Below, piece by piece: positions 16,584-25,109 of a stretch of 64,000 nt of DNA. The position numbers were made by a program, and so were the translations under genes. How positions within the stretch are numbered: the first letter of the stretch is position 1; the number at the start of each line of letters is the position of its first letter. The stretch comes from Candidatus Methanomethylicota archaeon (GTDB lineage: Archaea > Thermoproteota > Methanomethylicia > Culexarchaeales > Culexarchaeaceae): NCBI GenBank assembly GCA_020833005.1, contig JAJHRD010000005.1, positions 1 through 64,000 of the forward strand, read 5' to 3'. Under the pieces are notes generated by a model. That model saw nothing but the letters and a program-made list of their open reading frames with translations, did not search any database and had not been told where the DNA came from.

Positions 16584-17719
16584 TAGATGTGGTAATTCTC
16601 CTTCTCATATGCGTATTTTATGAGTTCCCCTTCCAGTTCATCCACTATGCTCCATGGGTCTCCACCTTCATCTATCCCCCTCCTAACTCTATCATCCCCA
16701 ACGAGCATATCTATCCAGTATCCCCCCTTAACCTTCCTCCACCTAAATTTGTCTGGATATAGCTTTTTAACAGTGCTTATTACTTGTATTCCTGTTAGGA
16801 ATGGTCTGAATGATTCTCTGTCTGTTATGTGTATTTCCACTCCACTGCATATTTTGCCAGCATACTTCCCCCTCCAAGGCTTGAATGCCACTGGTCTGAA
16901 TCCAACTCCAGTTAATCCAACCCTATTTAGTTCTTCGGCGAGCTTCTTCCCCTTAATCCATGGGGCTCCAATTATGTGGAATGGTTTTGCAGTTCCCCTT
17001 CCCTCAGATATGTTTGTCCCCTCTATTAGGCATGTTCCAACATATACTTGTGTTGTTTCATGTGTTGGCATGTTTGGGGATGTGTACATCCATGGTAGCC
17101 CTGTTTGATCGAACCATAAGCTTCTATTCCACCCTTCCATGGCTACAACTTTAACTTCAGCCTTTAAATTATATTTCTCATTTAGGTATGTGGCTAATTC
17201 ACCTATCGTCAATCCATATCTCACTGGTATTTCCGCTATTCCAATGGGTGACTTGTATTGTGTTTTCAGTATGGCTCCCTCAACTATCTCCCCTGTTAGT
17301 GGGTTTGGTCTATCCAGCACTATTATTGGTTTTGAGTATTCCCCACATGCTTCTATGCAGTGGTATAGTGTGGATATGTATGTGTACCATCTTACACCAA
17401 CATCTTGTAGATCGAAGATCAATGCATCCACATCTTCCAAATCGGCTTTATTCGGCTTTAAACTCTCACCATATATGCTTTTCAATTCCACATCGTATTC
17501 CTCATCCCTCTCTTCACATGCATCAACGAGTTTGAATCCATGTTCTGGTGTGAGAACCCTCTTAACTTTGCATTTCCCCTTAACCCTAGCTTCATCTATT
17601 ATGTGTGTGAATTGTGGTGTCATGCTCGATTGGTTTGCCACTATGGCTACATTTCCACCCCTCACATCCTTGAACTCTTCCTCTGCATAAACTTCCAATC
17701 CAACCTTAACTCTTCCCAC
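16580..17719 (-). CDS. namZ: Exo-beta-N-acetylmuramidase NamZ (DUF1343, GH171)
   Basis: DUF1343 proteins include Bacillus NamZ, which splits MurNAc from the non-reducing end of murein glycans. Family motifs are PEHGF with the proposed catalytic Glu, FDLQDVGVRWYTY, LDRPNPLTG, SPNMPTHETTQVYVGTCLIEGTN, SEGRGTAKPF and IGAPWI. No signal peptide is present, unlike typical secreted bacterial forms. I prefer GTG 17719; TTG 17735-17737 would add six mostly arginine residues. It overlaps the end of murQ by 14 bp in the same operon. NagZ and NamZ would together shorten a glycan sugar by sugar. Confidence 0.92.
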   Translation of the reverse strand: MGRVKVGLEVYAEEEFKDVRGGNVAIVANQSSMTPQFTHIIDEARVKGKCKVKRVLTPEHGFKLVDACEERDEEYDVELKSIYGESLKPNKADLEDVDALIFDLQDVGVRWYTYISTLYHCIEACGEYSKPIIVLDRPNPLTGEIVEGAILKTQYKSPIGIAEIPVRYGLTIGELATYLNEKYNLKAEVKVVAMEGWNRSLWFDQTGLPWMYTSPNMPTHETTQVYVGTCLIEGTNISEGRGTAKPFHIIGAPWIKGKKLAEELNRVGLTGVGFRPVAFKPWRGKYAGKICSGVEIHITDRESFRPFLTGIQVISTVKKLYPDKFRWRKVKGGYWIDMLVGDDRVRRGIDEGGDPWSIVDELEGELIKYAYEKENYHIY

Positions 17720-18647
17720 CCCTCTTCGCCTCCGCAATTTCTATTGCCTTTGACGGTATCCCCCCAGCTTCTTTAAGTAGCTCTTTTGCTTTCTCAGCAT
17801 TTAAGCCTGTCTTAGCCATTATTATTGCCAATGTAACGTTCCCTCCAGCTTCAATGAGCTTTTCCCCTGCCTCCTCATATGATACTCCAGCTTCCTCCAT
17901 TATTATCCTCTTGGCTCTCTCCCTAAGCTTCTCACTGGCTGGTGTAAGGTTTATCATCAATCCACTTTTCACCCTTCCAAGCTTCATCATCGTAGCCGTG
18001 CTCATCATGGTTAATATAACCTTCTGTGCAGTTGCAGCCTTCATCCTAGTGGATCCAGTAACTATTTCTGGTCCTGTTTCTGGGGCTATTAGTATATCCG
18101 CATGTTTCGCTATCTCCCCCCTCCTATTGCTGGTTATGGCTATTGTTTTTGCTCCAATTTCCTTTGCATATTTTAATGCTGATATGACGAATGGTGTTCT
18201 CCCACTGGCACTTATCCCCACCACTACGTCACCGCAATTCAATCTTCTGGCTTTAAGTTCCCTTATAGCCATTTCCGAGTCGTCTTCAGCTCCCTCCACT
18301 GGTCTAAATACTGCTCCAGGTCCACCTGCAATTATTGCTTCCACCATTTCTGGTCCAACGTTGAATGTTGGTAGGAGTTCAGCTGCATCCATTACTGCCA
18401 GTCTACCACTTGTTCCAGCTCCAACATATATTAGTTTCCCACCTTTTGATAATGCTTCAACGATGACTTCAACGGCTTTCGCTATGTTTTCCAGTTCCCT
18501 TGAAACTGCTTCTATTGCCTTCTTATCCTCTTCATTTATCCTCTTCAATATCTCTATTGTGGGTTGCTCTTCCAATTTTACATCCAAATTTATCCTAGCT
18601 TCAGTGGGAGCTTCCTTCAATTCTTCGAAAATCCTTCTTTCATGCAT
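17706..18647 (-). CDS. murQ: N-acetylmuramic acid-6-phosphate etherase MurQ
   Basis: Cleaves the D-lactyl ether of MurNAc-6-phosphate to GlcNAc-6-phosphate and D-lactate. The SIS-fold signatures are strong: LIYVGAGTSGRLAVMDAAELLPTF, GAVFRPVEGAEDDSE, VVVGISASGRTPFVISALKYA and GPEIVTGSTRMKAATAQK; the two catalytic glutamates expected in AAE and VEGAEDD are present. The N-terminal EARN-type segment is slightly altered (EARINLDVKLEEQPTIEIL). ATG 18645-18647 overlaps the stop of the upstream kinase, so 12 upstream residues of the longer frame are dropped. The reaction is specific for lactyl-ether sugars, which archaea are not known to make. Confidence 0.95.
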   Translation of the reverse strand: MHERRIFEELKEAPTEARINLDVKLEEQPTIEILKRINEEDKKAIEAVSRELENIAKAVEVIVEALSKGGKLIYVGAGTSGRLAVMDAAELLPTFNVGPEMVEAIIAGGPGAVFRPVEGAEDDSEMAIRELKARRLNCGDVVVGISASGRTPFVISALKYAKEIGAKTIAITSNRRGEIAKHADILIAPETGPEIVTGSTRMKAATAQKVILTMMSTATMMKLGRVKSGLMINLTPASEKLRERAKRIIMEEAGVSYEEAGEKLIEAGGNVTLAIIMAKTGLNAEKAKELLKEAGGIPSKAIEIAEAKRGGKS

Positions 18648-19584
18648 TCGCCCACACCTCAATATTCCTAATAACTTCCTCATTTACTTTTGATCCAGCT
18701 TCTTCTATTGCCATTAATATTGCTCCAGCAACCCCCCTATAACTGCATTTACATATCTTTACATTTGGGTATTCTGATTCCACGTACCTCCTTATTGCAT
18801 CAATTAGTTTACTTGAAGTTTTGAATACTCCACCTGAACAGTATACTTCGCATTTGTTTACTCCACTCCTCTTTATCAGTATCTTTATTAGCCTTGCAAG
18901 TTCCCATGCTGCTTCCATCATTATCTCACCAGCCTCTTCATCCCCCTCCTCGAAGGCTTTAGCCACATCCTCAGCTATCTTCGCTATTTCCACAATTCCC
19001 ATTCCACCATAAACCTTCTCCACAATCTTTTGCGGTTTATCGGCATTCAATTTCCCCATGATCTTTAAGGCTAGGTTTGTGGGCTGTTTACCCTCATCAT
19101 ACCCCCTTAATATTTTGCTTATGGCTTTCCTAGCTATCCAGAATCCACTCCCCTCATCTCCAAGTAGGTATCCCCATCCTCCAGCTCTTAGTGGTTTACC
19201 ATTAACTTCCATGTATGCTATGGATCCAGTTCCACATATCAGTATCATCTTCTCCCCCTCCCCTCTTGGTGTGGCTTTATATGCTATTTTTGCATCTGAT
19301 GTTAGTATCACCTTCTCGGCATAATCCTCCTTCAAGGCATCCATTATCAGCTCCCTATTCCTCTCATTTTCCAGTCCAGCTGCCCCTATAACGCACACCT
19401 TTGCTTTCCCCTCCAACTTAACTGCTTCTAAGGCTTCCAGCAAATTCCTCTTTGCCTCCTCGAATCCCACGGCATTTATGTTTATGCTTCCGGAGGTATG
19501 CTTCTTCACTAGCTTCCCATTTATTAGTGTTGAAGCTGCCTCTGTTTTGCTTCCTCCACCGTCAACTCCAATAACGTACTCCAT
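18640..19584 (-). CDS. BadF-type N-acetylmuramate/N-acetylglucosamine kinase (MurK/NagK-like)
   Basis: ASKHA-fold sugar kinase of the BadF/BadG/BcrA/BcrD family, with YVIGVDGGGSKTEA at the start, ICGTGSIAY, LLGDEGSGFWIARKAI and CSGGVFKTS. Clostridial MurK of this family phosphorylates MurNAc and GlcNAc at O6; other members are GlcNAc kinases. Placement as first gene of a murK-murQ-namZ operon with an 8-bp overlap into murQ makes MurNAc the likely substrate, but GlcNAc is possible. ATG 19584 gives MEYVIGVDGG; three upstream residues are excluded. Confidence 0.86.
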   Translation of the reverse strand: MEYVIGVDGGGSKTEAASTLINGKLVKKHTSGSININAVGFEEAKRNLLEALEAVKLEGKAKVCVIGAAGLENERNRELIMDALKEDYAEKVILTSDAKIAYKATPRGEGEKMILICGTGSIAYMEVNGKPLRAGGWGYLLGDEGSGFWIARKAISKILRGYDEGKQPTNLALKIMGKLNADKPQKIVEKVYGGMGIVEIAKIAEDVAKAFEEGDEEAGEIMMEAAWELARLIKILIKRSGVNKCEVYCSGGVFKTSSKLIDAIRRYVESEYPNVKICKCSYRGVAGAILMAIEEAGSKVNEEVIRNIEVWANA

Positions 19585-19696
19585 CAATCCCACTCATCCA
19601 CACTATTCTTATCGTAACCTTTCAAAATTAATTGTTTTCCCCACTATTTTGGAAAAGTTAATATTTCATGGACTCCACATTTTTAGTGGTGTCTAT

Positions 19697-20347
19697 TTGA
19701 GGATTATTCCAGATGATTATGTGGATGAGGTTAAGGGGATTCTCAGCGGATTAAGGGATAATGTTAGGGTTTTATTGTTTACTCAGAGGTATAAGTGTGC
19801 TGGTTGTAGGGAGGCTGAAGCCCTACTTCAAGATTTATCGGAATTATCCAGTAAGATTGTTTTGGAGAAGTATGTTTATGAGGATTCTAGGGTGAAGTTT
19901 AATGAGTACAATGTAACCTATGTTCCCACGATAATAGTGGTTTCACCGCAAACTGGTGGTATGGCTAGGTTTCTAGGAGTCCCATTGGGTTATGAGTTTT
20001 CAAGTTTACTTGAAGATTTAATTCATGCATCCACTGGGGAAACCCATCTTCCAAAATCGGTTGTTCGGGCTGTGGGTGAAGTGAATGTGGATGTCGATGT
20101 TAAGGTTTTCGTAACCCTCTCATGTCCATACTGCCCCATGGCTGTGGGCGTCGCCCACTCCTTCTCGCTAATAAATCCGAAGATTAAGAGTGAAATGATA
20201 GATGCATCCCTATTCCCAAACCTTGCATTGAAGTATTCCGTTTCAGCAGTTCCAAAGACTGTTATAAATGATTCCATTGAGATTGTGGGGGCTTACCCCC
20301 CTGAAGCCTTATTGCAGAAGATACTTGAGGCTGTTAAGCGTAGGTAG
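19697..20347 (+). CDS. pdo: Protein disulfide oxidoreductase, tandem thioredoxin fold
   Basis: Two thioredoxin-like domains, typical of the PDO family of thermophilic archaea. The N-terminal site is YKCAGC and the C-terminal site is SCPYC; cis-prolines are in YVPTIIV and AVPKTVI. It makes or breaks disulfides in cytoplasmic proteins. TTG 19697 follows GGTG (19688-19691) by 5 nt; earlier in-frame codons lie in the antisense of the kinase gene. Divergent from the murein-sugar operon. Confidence 0.88.
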   Translation: MRIIPDDYVDEVKGILSGLRDNVRVLLFTQRYKCAGCREAEALLQDLSELSSKIVLEKYVYEDSRVKFNEYNVTYVPTIIVVSPQTGGMARFLGVPLGYEFSSLLEDLIHASTGETHLPKSVVRAVGEVNVDVDVKVFVTLSCPYCPMAVGVAHSFSLINPKIKSEMIDASLFPNLALKYSVSAVPKTVINDSIEIVGAYPPEALLQKILEAVKRR

Positions 20348-20423
20348 ATGCCTCGCCCAATTTAATGGTTTAACCATACCTTTATTTATTTATGAATCCA
20401 TCAATTCTATTGGTGATTGTTTT

Positions 20424-21827
20424 ATGGTTAAATATGATTTGGTTTTGAAGGGTGGATTCGTTGTGGATCCTAAGAATGGTTTGGAGGATTACATGGATAT
20501 AGGGGTTTCCCGTGGCGTTGTGGTTGAATTGGATTCAGATATTGACCCTAGATATGCAGCTGAGGTTTTGGATGTATCTGATAGGATAGTTTTCCCTGGG
20601 GTTATAGATTCACATACCCATATTGGTAGGATGGGGCATAGGATGATGGCTAAGGTTGGGGTTGTAACCGCCATAGATATGTCTGCATCCATGGAGTCCA
20701 TAGCTATGAATATGAGGAATTATGGTGCTGGATTGAATGTTGGAACAGTTACCAATATTAGGAACTATCATCCTAAGGCTGGTGAAACTCTTGGCACCAG
20801 TGAGATTAGGGATGCAGTTTCAAAGGCTATGGGTGAAGGATCCCTTGGAATAAAGATTACTGGTGGACACAACCCCTTCACACCTGAAACTACCGCTGAG
20901 ATTATAAGTGAATGTAATGAGGCTGGATGCTACATAGCCTTCCATGTTGGTACAACTAGGACTGGTAGTGATTTGAATGGATTCTTGGAGGCTTTAGATT
21001 TGGCTGGAGGTAATGGTCTCCACATAGCCCACGTTAACAGTTATTGTAGGGGGCTTATTGAAGATCCGGTTTATGAAGCTTTGAAGGCAATTTCAGCCTT
21101 GAAGGGTAGGAAGAGGATTGCCTCAGAATCATATTTGGCATTGATAAATGGCACCAGCGGTTTATGTGTTGGTGATGTTCCAGCCAGCCATGTTACTAGG
21201 AATTGTTTGAAGATGAGGGGGTATCCCATATCTAAGGCTGGATTGGAGAAGGCCATAAGGGATGGATATGCCTATGTTAGGGTTGAGGCTGGCGGTGAAT
21301 CGGTACTCGTTACAGGTGAGGAGGGGGTTAGATTGTGGCTTGAAGCTGGAACTGATATTGGCATAAGCTTCCCAGTAAATGATCCTGAAGCTCAAATAGT
21401 TTTGGCCACTGCTAAGGATGGTGGGAAGTTTGTTGTTGACGCCATTAGCACTGATGGTGGGGATATACCTAGAAATGTCCAGGTGGAGTATGGGATGCTC
21501 CTAGTAAAGTTTGGTGCTCTTAGCTTGAGGGATTTAGCCGTTAAACTATCATTGAATCCTGCCATGATGTTTGGTTTGGAGGGGAAGGGGCATCTTGGAA
21601 TTGGAGCCGATGCAGATATAACCGTCATAGACCCATTGACTGGAACTGCATGTATGGGTATTTCTGGGGGGAGGGTTATAATGGTGGACGGTGTGGTTGT
21701 GGGTTCTGGCGGTAGGATTATAACCACTGAGCATGGCTTAGATAATGTTAAGAAGTATGGTTTTGAATGTAAAGTTGCAGATCTATCGAAGGCTAAGATA
21801 TATTCTGGGGTGATATATGGTGGTTAA
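20424..21827 (+). CDS. Amidohydrolase (dihydroorotase/D-aminoacylase-like)
   Basis: A 467-residue metallo-dependent hydrolase: the composite beta-sandwich start VLKGGFVVDPKNGLEDY, metal ligands in PGVIDSHTHIG, a probable carboxylated lysine in GIKITGG, histidines in AFHVGTT and HIAHVNSY, and the late aspartate in ISTDGGD. Relatives cleave cyclic amides or N-acyl-D-amino acids. A role on D-amino-acid stem peptides of murein is possible from location only. ATG 20424 follows GGTG (20412-20415) by 8 nt. It overlaps the OsmC gene by 11 bp. Confidence 0.8.
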   Translation: MVKYDLVLKGGFVVDPKNGLEDYMDIGVSRGVVVELDSDIDPRYAAEVLDVSDRIVFPGVIDSHTHIGRMGHRMMAKVGVVTAIDMSASMESIAMNMRNYGAGLNVGTVTNIRNYHPKAGETLGTSEIRDAVSKAMGEGSLGIKITGGHNPFTPETTAEIISECNEAGCYIAFHVGTTRTGSDLNGFLEALDLAGGNGLHIAHVNSYCRGLIEDPVYEALKAISALKGRKRIASESYLALINGTSGLCVGDVPASHVTRNCLKMRGYPISKAGLEKAIRDGYAYVRVEAGGESVLVTGEEGVRLWLEAGTDIGISFPVNDPEAQIVLATAKDGGKFVVDAISTDGGDIPRNVQVEYGMLLVKFGALSLRDLAVKLSLNPAMMFGLEGKGHLGIGADADITVIDPLTGTACMGISGGRVIMVDGVVVGSGGRIITTEHGLDNVKKYGFECKVADLSKAKIYSGVIYGG

Positions 21828-22248
21828 TGTCGATATCCACCTGCAATTCATACCTGGAGTAGGATTTATGGCTAGGAACAGTCAGAATCAAGTTGTATTG
21901 ATGAAGGCTCCAATACCCGATATTCCACCTGCAGGTCCAAGCCCAATGGAGCTTCTACTAATGGCTTTGGCTGGATGTACAGGCTACGATGTCCTCTCAA
22001 TACTTTTCAAGATGAGGCAGAAGGTTGAATCCTTCGAGATTCATGTTAGTGGGGTTAGGAGGGATGAGGATCCACGGGTATACACATATGTGGATTTAAA
22101 GTATATTGTCCGTGGAGATGTGGATGAGAAGAAGCTTTCAGAGGCCATTAAGCTCTCCATGGAGAAGTATTGCTCCGTCTCAGCTATGCTTAGGGATGGC
22201 GGTGTAAAGATAAATGTTTCCCATGAAATTCATAGAGCTTCAAATTGA
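21817..22248 (+). CDS. OsmC/Ohr family peroxiredoxin-like protein
   Basis: The 143-residue protein has the OsmC fold signatures PSPMELLLMALAGCTGYDVLSIL with the first redox cysteine and EKYCSVSAML with the second. Such proteins reduce organic hydroperoxides. Co-directional and overlapping with the amidohydrolase, it may share its transcript. The tRNA gene follows 41 bp later. Confidence 0.87.
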   Translation: MVVNVDIHLQFIPGVGFMARNSQNQVVLMKAPIPDIPPAGPSPMELLLMALAGCTGYDVLSILFKMRQKVESFEIHVSGVRRDEDPRVYTYVDLKYIVRGDVDEKKLSEAIKLSMEKYCSVSAMLRDGGVKINVSHEIHRASN

Positions 22249-22249
22249 G

Positions 22250-22262
22250 ATAAATTTTTACA
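22250..22262 (+). promoter_or_regulatory. TATA-like box of tRNA-Gln
   Basis: ATAAATTTTTACA lies about 28-40 nt before the tRNA 5' end, a suitable distance for its TATA element. A second AT-rich run at 22272-22281 is too close to serve. Confidence 0.35.
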
Positions 22263-22289
22263 GTTGAACTCTTAAAATATTTTTGGGTT

Positions 22290-22365
22290 AGCCGGGTGGT
22301 GTAGCGGCCAAGCATGACGGGCTCTGGCCCCGTCGACGGGAGTTCGAATCTCCCCCCGGCTACCA
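22290..22365 (+). tRNA. tRNA-Gln (anticodon CUG)
   Basis: The seven-base acceptor stem AGCCGGG pairs with CCCGGCT, and the T arm is GGGAG-TTCGAAT-CTCCC. The anticodon stem ACGGG/CCCGT closes the loop CTCTGGC, which reads anticodon CTG for codon CAG. Discriminator A and an encoded CCA end the 76-nt gene. No intron. Confidence 0.95.
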
Positions 22366-22375
22366 TAAATTTAAA

Positions 22376-23761
22376 TCATAGATTTCCAATTTTATGCAAT
22401 CTATTCCTCTCCACGTATAGGTCTATCTTCCCATCCTCTGATACTGTGAATTCCACTGGTTGTTTTACACCATTGGACCATATGTAGAATTTCAGTGTTT
22501 CAAGGTTATCGTCGCATGGTATTAGTGGCGTTGACATGTCTGTCCATTCATCCTTCTGCTCCATGTATAGCATTCCACTCCTTGAAACCACATTTACCCT
22601 TATAGCTCCACCATACCCCTCATATACTCCTGTTAGCATGTTCATCCTCTTCTGTATCTTTATTATTGGGACATCGTCTATTTTAACGCCAATTAGCATG
22701 GCTAATGCTGCGTGGGCTATGTATGTGTAGGGGAATCCTGTGGTATTTGAGGCCATTACCACTCCAATCTTCTCTTCTGGTATGAATGCCGTGTATGCGC
22801 TTGCACATCCCGTTGATCCACTGTGATGTATAACCCTCCTACCATAGAAGTCTTCTATTATCCCCCAACCGTAACCATACCCCTCCCTACCATAATATGT
22901 TTTTGGTCTTTCCACATGGATTTTCTGCATTTCCATTATACTCTCCTTGCTCGCCAATTTCACGCCATCGAATTCCCCATAATTCATTGATGCAATTACA
23001 TAGTTTGAGAATTCGTTTACTGAGCTGACAAGCCCCCCTGCAGCATATATGAGTTTATCGAAGGGCATTCTAACCTTCCTCGGATTTCCATCCTTATCCT
23101 TCCAGTATGGCGTCATCTTGTCAGTTTCCCTTTCAAACTCCTCCTTTAGAAATGTGCTTCTAAACATTTTCAGTGGCTCCAGAATCCTCCTCCTAATGTA
23201 TTGGTGGTATTCCATTCCACTTACCCTTTCAATTATGTCTCCTAGGATTGTGTATCCAGCGTTTAGGTAGAAGTATCTCTCCCCAGGTTTCGCTGCAACT
23301 TCCTCTCCCGCGGCGTTAACGTATCTGTAGAAGTCTTCCATGCTGCTTAGTGGAGTGTAATCCTCCTTTACCCCTGTGGCTTTCCTCAAGCTTATAACTG
23401 CAGTGTTTAGTGATGGTATTCCTGAGGAGTGTGAGAGTAGGTGGTGTATTCTTATTGGGTATTCCTTGAATCCAATTTTTAGTGGTGCATACTTCTCCAC
23501 GGGGTCTTCTATGCTTATCTTCCCCTCTTCAGCCAATTGCATTATTGCCAGTGCAGTCATGGATTTCGTGCATGATCCAAATCCGTATAGCGTGTTTATG
23601 GTTGCTGGTGAATTGCTTTCCAAATCCTTTGCCCCGAAGGCTTTCATGTACGCTTTTTCCCCATCAATTATTATTGATATGCTTAAGCCTGGTGTTCTGC
23701 TTATCTTCATGAGTTTTGGGGTTTCACTTTCAATGAATGATTTCAACTCTTCGATCTTCAT
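22376..23761 (-). CDS. Serine hydrolase, beta-lactamase/PBP-like (S12) family
   Basis: Penicillin-recognising fold with the SxxK motif SCTK (Ser63, Lys66), the YxN motif YLN at 165-167 and HSG in HHSGSTG replacing KTG, plus the family sequence HHLLSHSSGIPSL. The C-terminal 100 residues look like a lipocalin-type extension. Relatives include esterases, D-aminopeptidases and the AmiE protein of the Bacillus murein-sugar locus. No signal peptide is visible, so it is probably cytoplasmic. A murein-peptide role is suggested by location only. It runs towards the tRNA gene. Confidence 0.82.
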   Translation of the reverse strand: MKIEELKSFIESETPKLMKISRTPGLSISIIIDGEKAYMKAFGAKDLESNSPATINTLYGFGSCTKSMTALAIMQLAEEGKISIEDPVEKYAPLKIGFKEYPIRIHHLLSHSSGIPSLNTAVISLRKATGVKEDYTPLSSMEDFYRYVNAAGEEVAAKPGERYFYLNAGYTILGDIIERVSGMEYHQYIRRRILEPLKMFRSTFLKEEFERETDKMTPYWKDKDGNPRKVRMPFDKLIYAAGGLVSSVNEFSNYVIASMNYGEFDGVKLASKESIMEMQKIHVERPKTYYGREGYGYGWGIIEDFYGRRVIHHSGSTGCASAYTAFIPEEKIGVVMASNTTGFPYTYIAHAALAMLIGVKIDDVPIIKIQKRMNMLTGVYEGYGGAIRVNVVSRSGMLYMEQKDEWTDMSTPLIPCDDNLETLKFYIWSNGVKQPVEFTVSEDGKIDLYVERNRLHKIGNL

Positions 23762-23803
23762 GTTTAGAATTATGTTTTATGGTGTATTTATGTGTTGGTA
23801 ACC

Positions 23804-23818
23804 TTTTTAAATTTATAT
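23804..23818 (+). promoter_or_regulatory. TATA box of pgk
   Basis: An AT-rich run TTTTTAAATTTATAT ends about 16 nt before the TTG start at 23834, so transcription would begin at or near the start codon and the message would be leaderless. Confidence 0.45.
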
Positions 23819-23833
23819 TTATACATGTAAATA

Positions 23834-25069
23834 TTGGTGGAATACCCCTTGACTCTAGACTACTATACTGCCTGTATACCATACAGTTTGACAAACCTTG
23901 CTTCGCAACTTAAATCTCCAACCCTAGTTAGGATTGACATAAACATACCTGTGGTTGATGGTAGGATAATGGAGGATAATATGAGGATCATTGCCTACGC
24001 CCACATACTTGAACTCCTATCAGAGTATGCTGGTTTAGTTGTTGTAGCTCATCAAGGTAGACCTGGGGATGAGGACTTCATACCATTGAAGCAGCATTGG
24101 GTTGCTTTGAGGAAGCTTCTACCTTCAAAAATAGATATAGACTTCATCCCAAAGGATAAGGTCTTCACTGAGGAGACTAAGTCTAGGATTATGGGTCTTA
24201 GGGAGCGCGAAATACTGTTACTGGACAATATTAGGATGTTTGAGGAGGAGATGAAGTGGAATCCTGAGAAATCCCAATTCATAAAGTTCTTTAAGGGGGT
24301 TATAAAGAGCTGCGTTAATGATGCCATACCAGTATGGCATAGAGCTCACACAAGTGTAATGGCCCTCCCCTACATTGCTAGGACTTGGGTTGGACTTAGA
24401 TCCATGTATGAACTTAAAGCTTTAAGTGAGGTTATGAAGAACGCTAAGGATTGCGCCATAATTATGGGTGGAGCTAAGCTCCAGAAGATACAGTACCTAA
24501 CATCCATATTATCAAAGATGGAGGGGTTCACTGGAGGCCTCCCAGGTCAACTTGTGGCTAGGGTTAAGGGTTACGATCTCGGCCCCAGAAATAACTCCTT
24601 CCTAGAATCGAAAATGTCTAGGGAGGATTTTGAAGCCGCTAAGATTTTGGCTGAGAAGTTTAATGTTGCTCATCCAGTGGACTTTGTGGTTCTAGATAAT
24701 GGCGAAATAAAGGAGGTTCACTTAGAGGATATGGGTAAATGTAATGGTATAATAATGGATATTGGAAGTGAAACTGTGGAGATTTATGCTAGGAGGCTTC
24801 AAGAGAAGGTTTATAGGATTAGGGCTGGACCTTTAGGCGTATATGAGAAGGGGTTTTCCAATGGCGTTGAACTTACAAAGCTAATTGCAGGTTTAGGCTT
24901 AATATTCCTCGGCGGGGATACTACTGCTGAGATTGTCAAGTATGGTTTGGATAGGATAATACTGAGTACTGGTGGTATGCTTTGCATTAGTGGTGGAGCA
25001 TTTATACATGGACTTGCAGGTGAAAGCTACCCATCCGTAGACCTCATCCTTAAACAGAATAAACTTTGA
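23834..25069 (+). CDS. pgk: Phosphoglycerate kinase
   Basis: Transfers phosphate between 1,3-bisphosphoglycerate and ADP in glycolysis or gluconeogenesis. Visible signatures: VRIDINIPVVDGRI for substrate binding, VVAHQGRPGDEDF, LLDNIRMFEEEMKWN, IMGGAKLQKI and LGGDTTAEIVKYGL in the nucleotide site. Length (411) matches archaeal enzymes. Start TTG 23834 or the adjacent GTG 23837 cannot be told apart, but both lie at the expected transcription start. Confidence 0.95.
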   Translation: MVEYPLTLDYYTACIPYSLTNLASQLKSPTLVRIDINIPVVDGRIMEDNMRIIAYAHILELLSEYAGLVVVAHQGRPGDEDFIPLKQHWVALRKLLPSKIDIDFIPKDKVFTEETKSRIMGLREREILLLDNIRMFEEEMKWNPEKSQFIKFFKGVIKSCVNDAIPVWHRAHTSVMALPYIARTWVGLRSMYELKALSEVMKNAKDCAIIMGGAKLQKIQYLTSILSKMEGFTGGLPGQLVARVKGYDLGPRNNSFLESKMSREDFEAAKILAEKFNVAHPVDFVVLDNGEIKEVHLEDMGKCNGIIMDIGSETVEIYARRLQEKVYRIRAGPLGVYEKGFSNGVELTKLIAGLGLIFLGGDTTAEIVKYGLDRIILSTGGMLCISGGAFIHGLAGESYPSVDLILKQNKL

Positions 25070-25109
25070 CTTGTCATGAATGGGTTGACATAAAAAATAT
25101 TTTTCATTT

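Noticed and set aside
12054-19584. Recent horizontal transfer or contamination of the murein-sugar genes
   Set aside because: Base composition and Arg (AGG) codon preference look like the surroundings, nagZ shares the GGTG-TTG start, and the genes are interleaved with archaeal-type AlaX and hsp20 without mobile elements. An ancient transfer remains likely.
20424-21827. Amidohydrolase as GlcNAc-6-phosphate deacetylase NagA
   Set aside because: It would complete the pathway, but its motifs (HTHIG, carboxylated-lysine region, ISTDGGD) fit the dihydroorotase/D-aminoacylase branch rather than NagA. No NagA or NagB is seen in the window.
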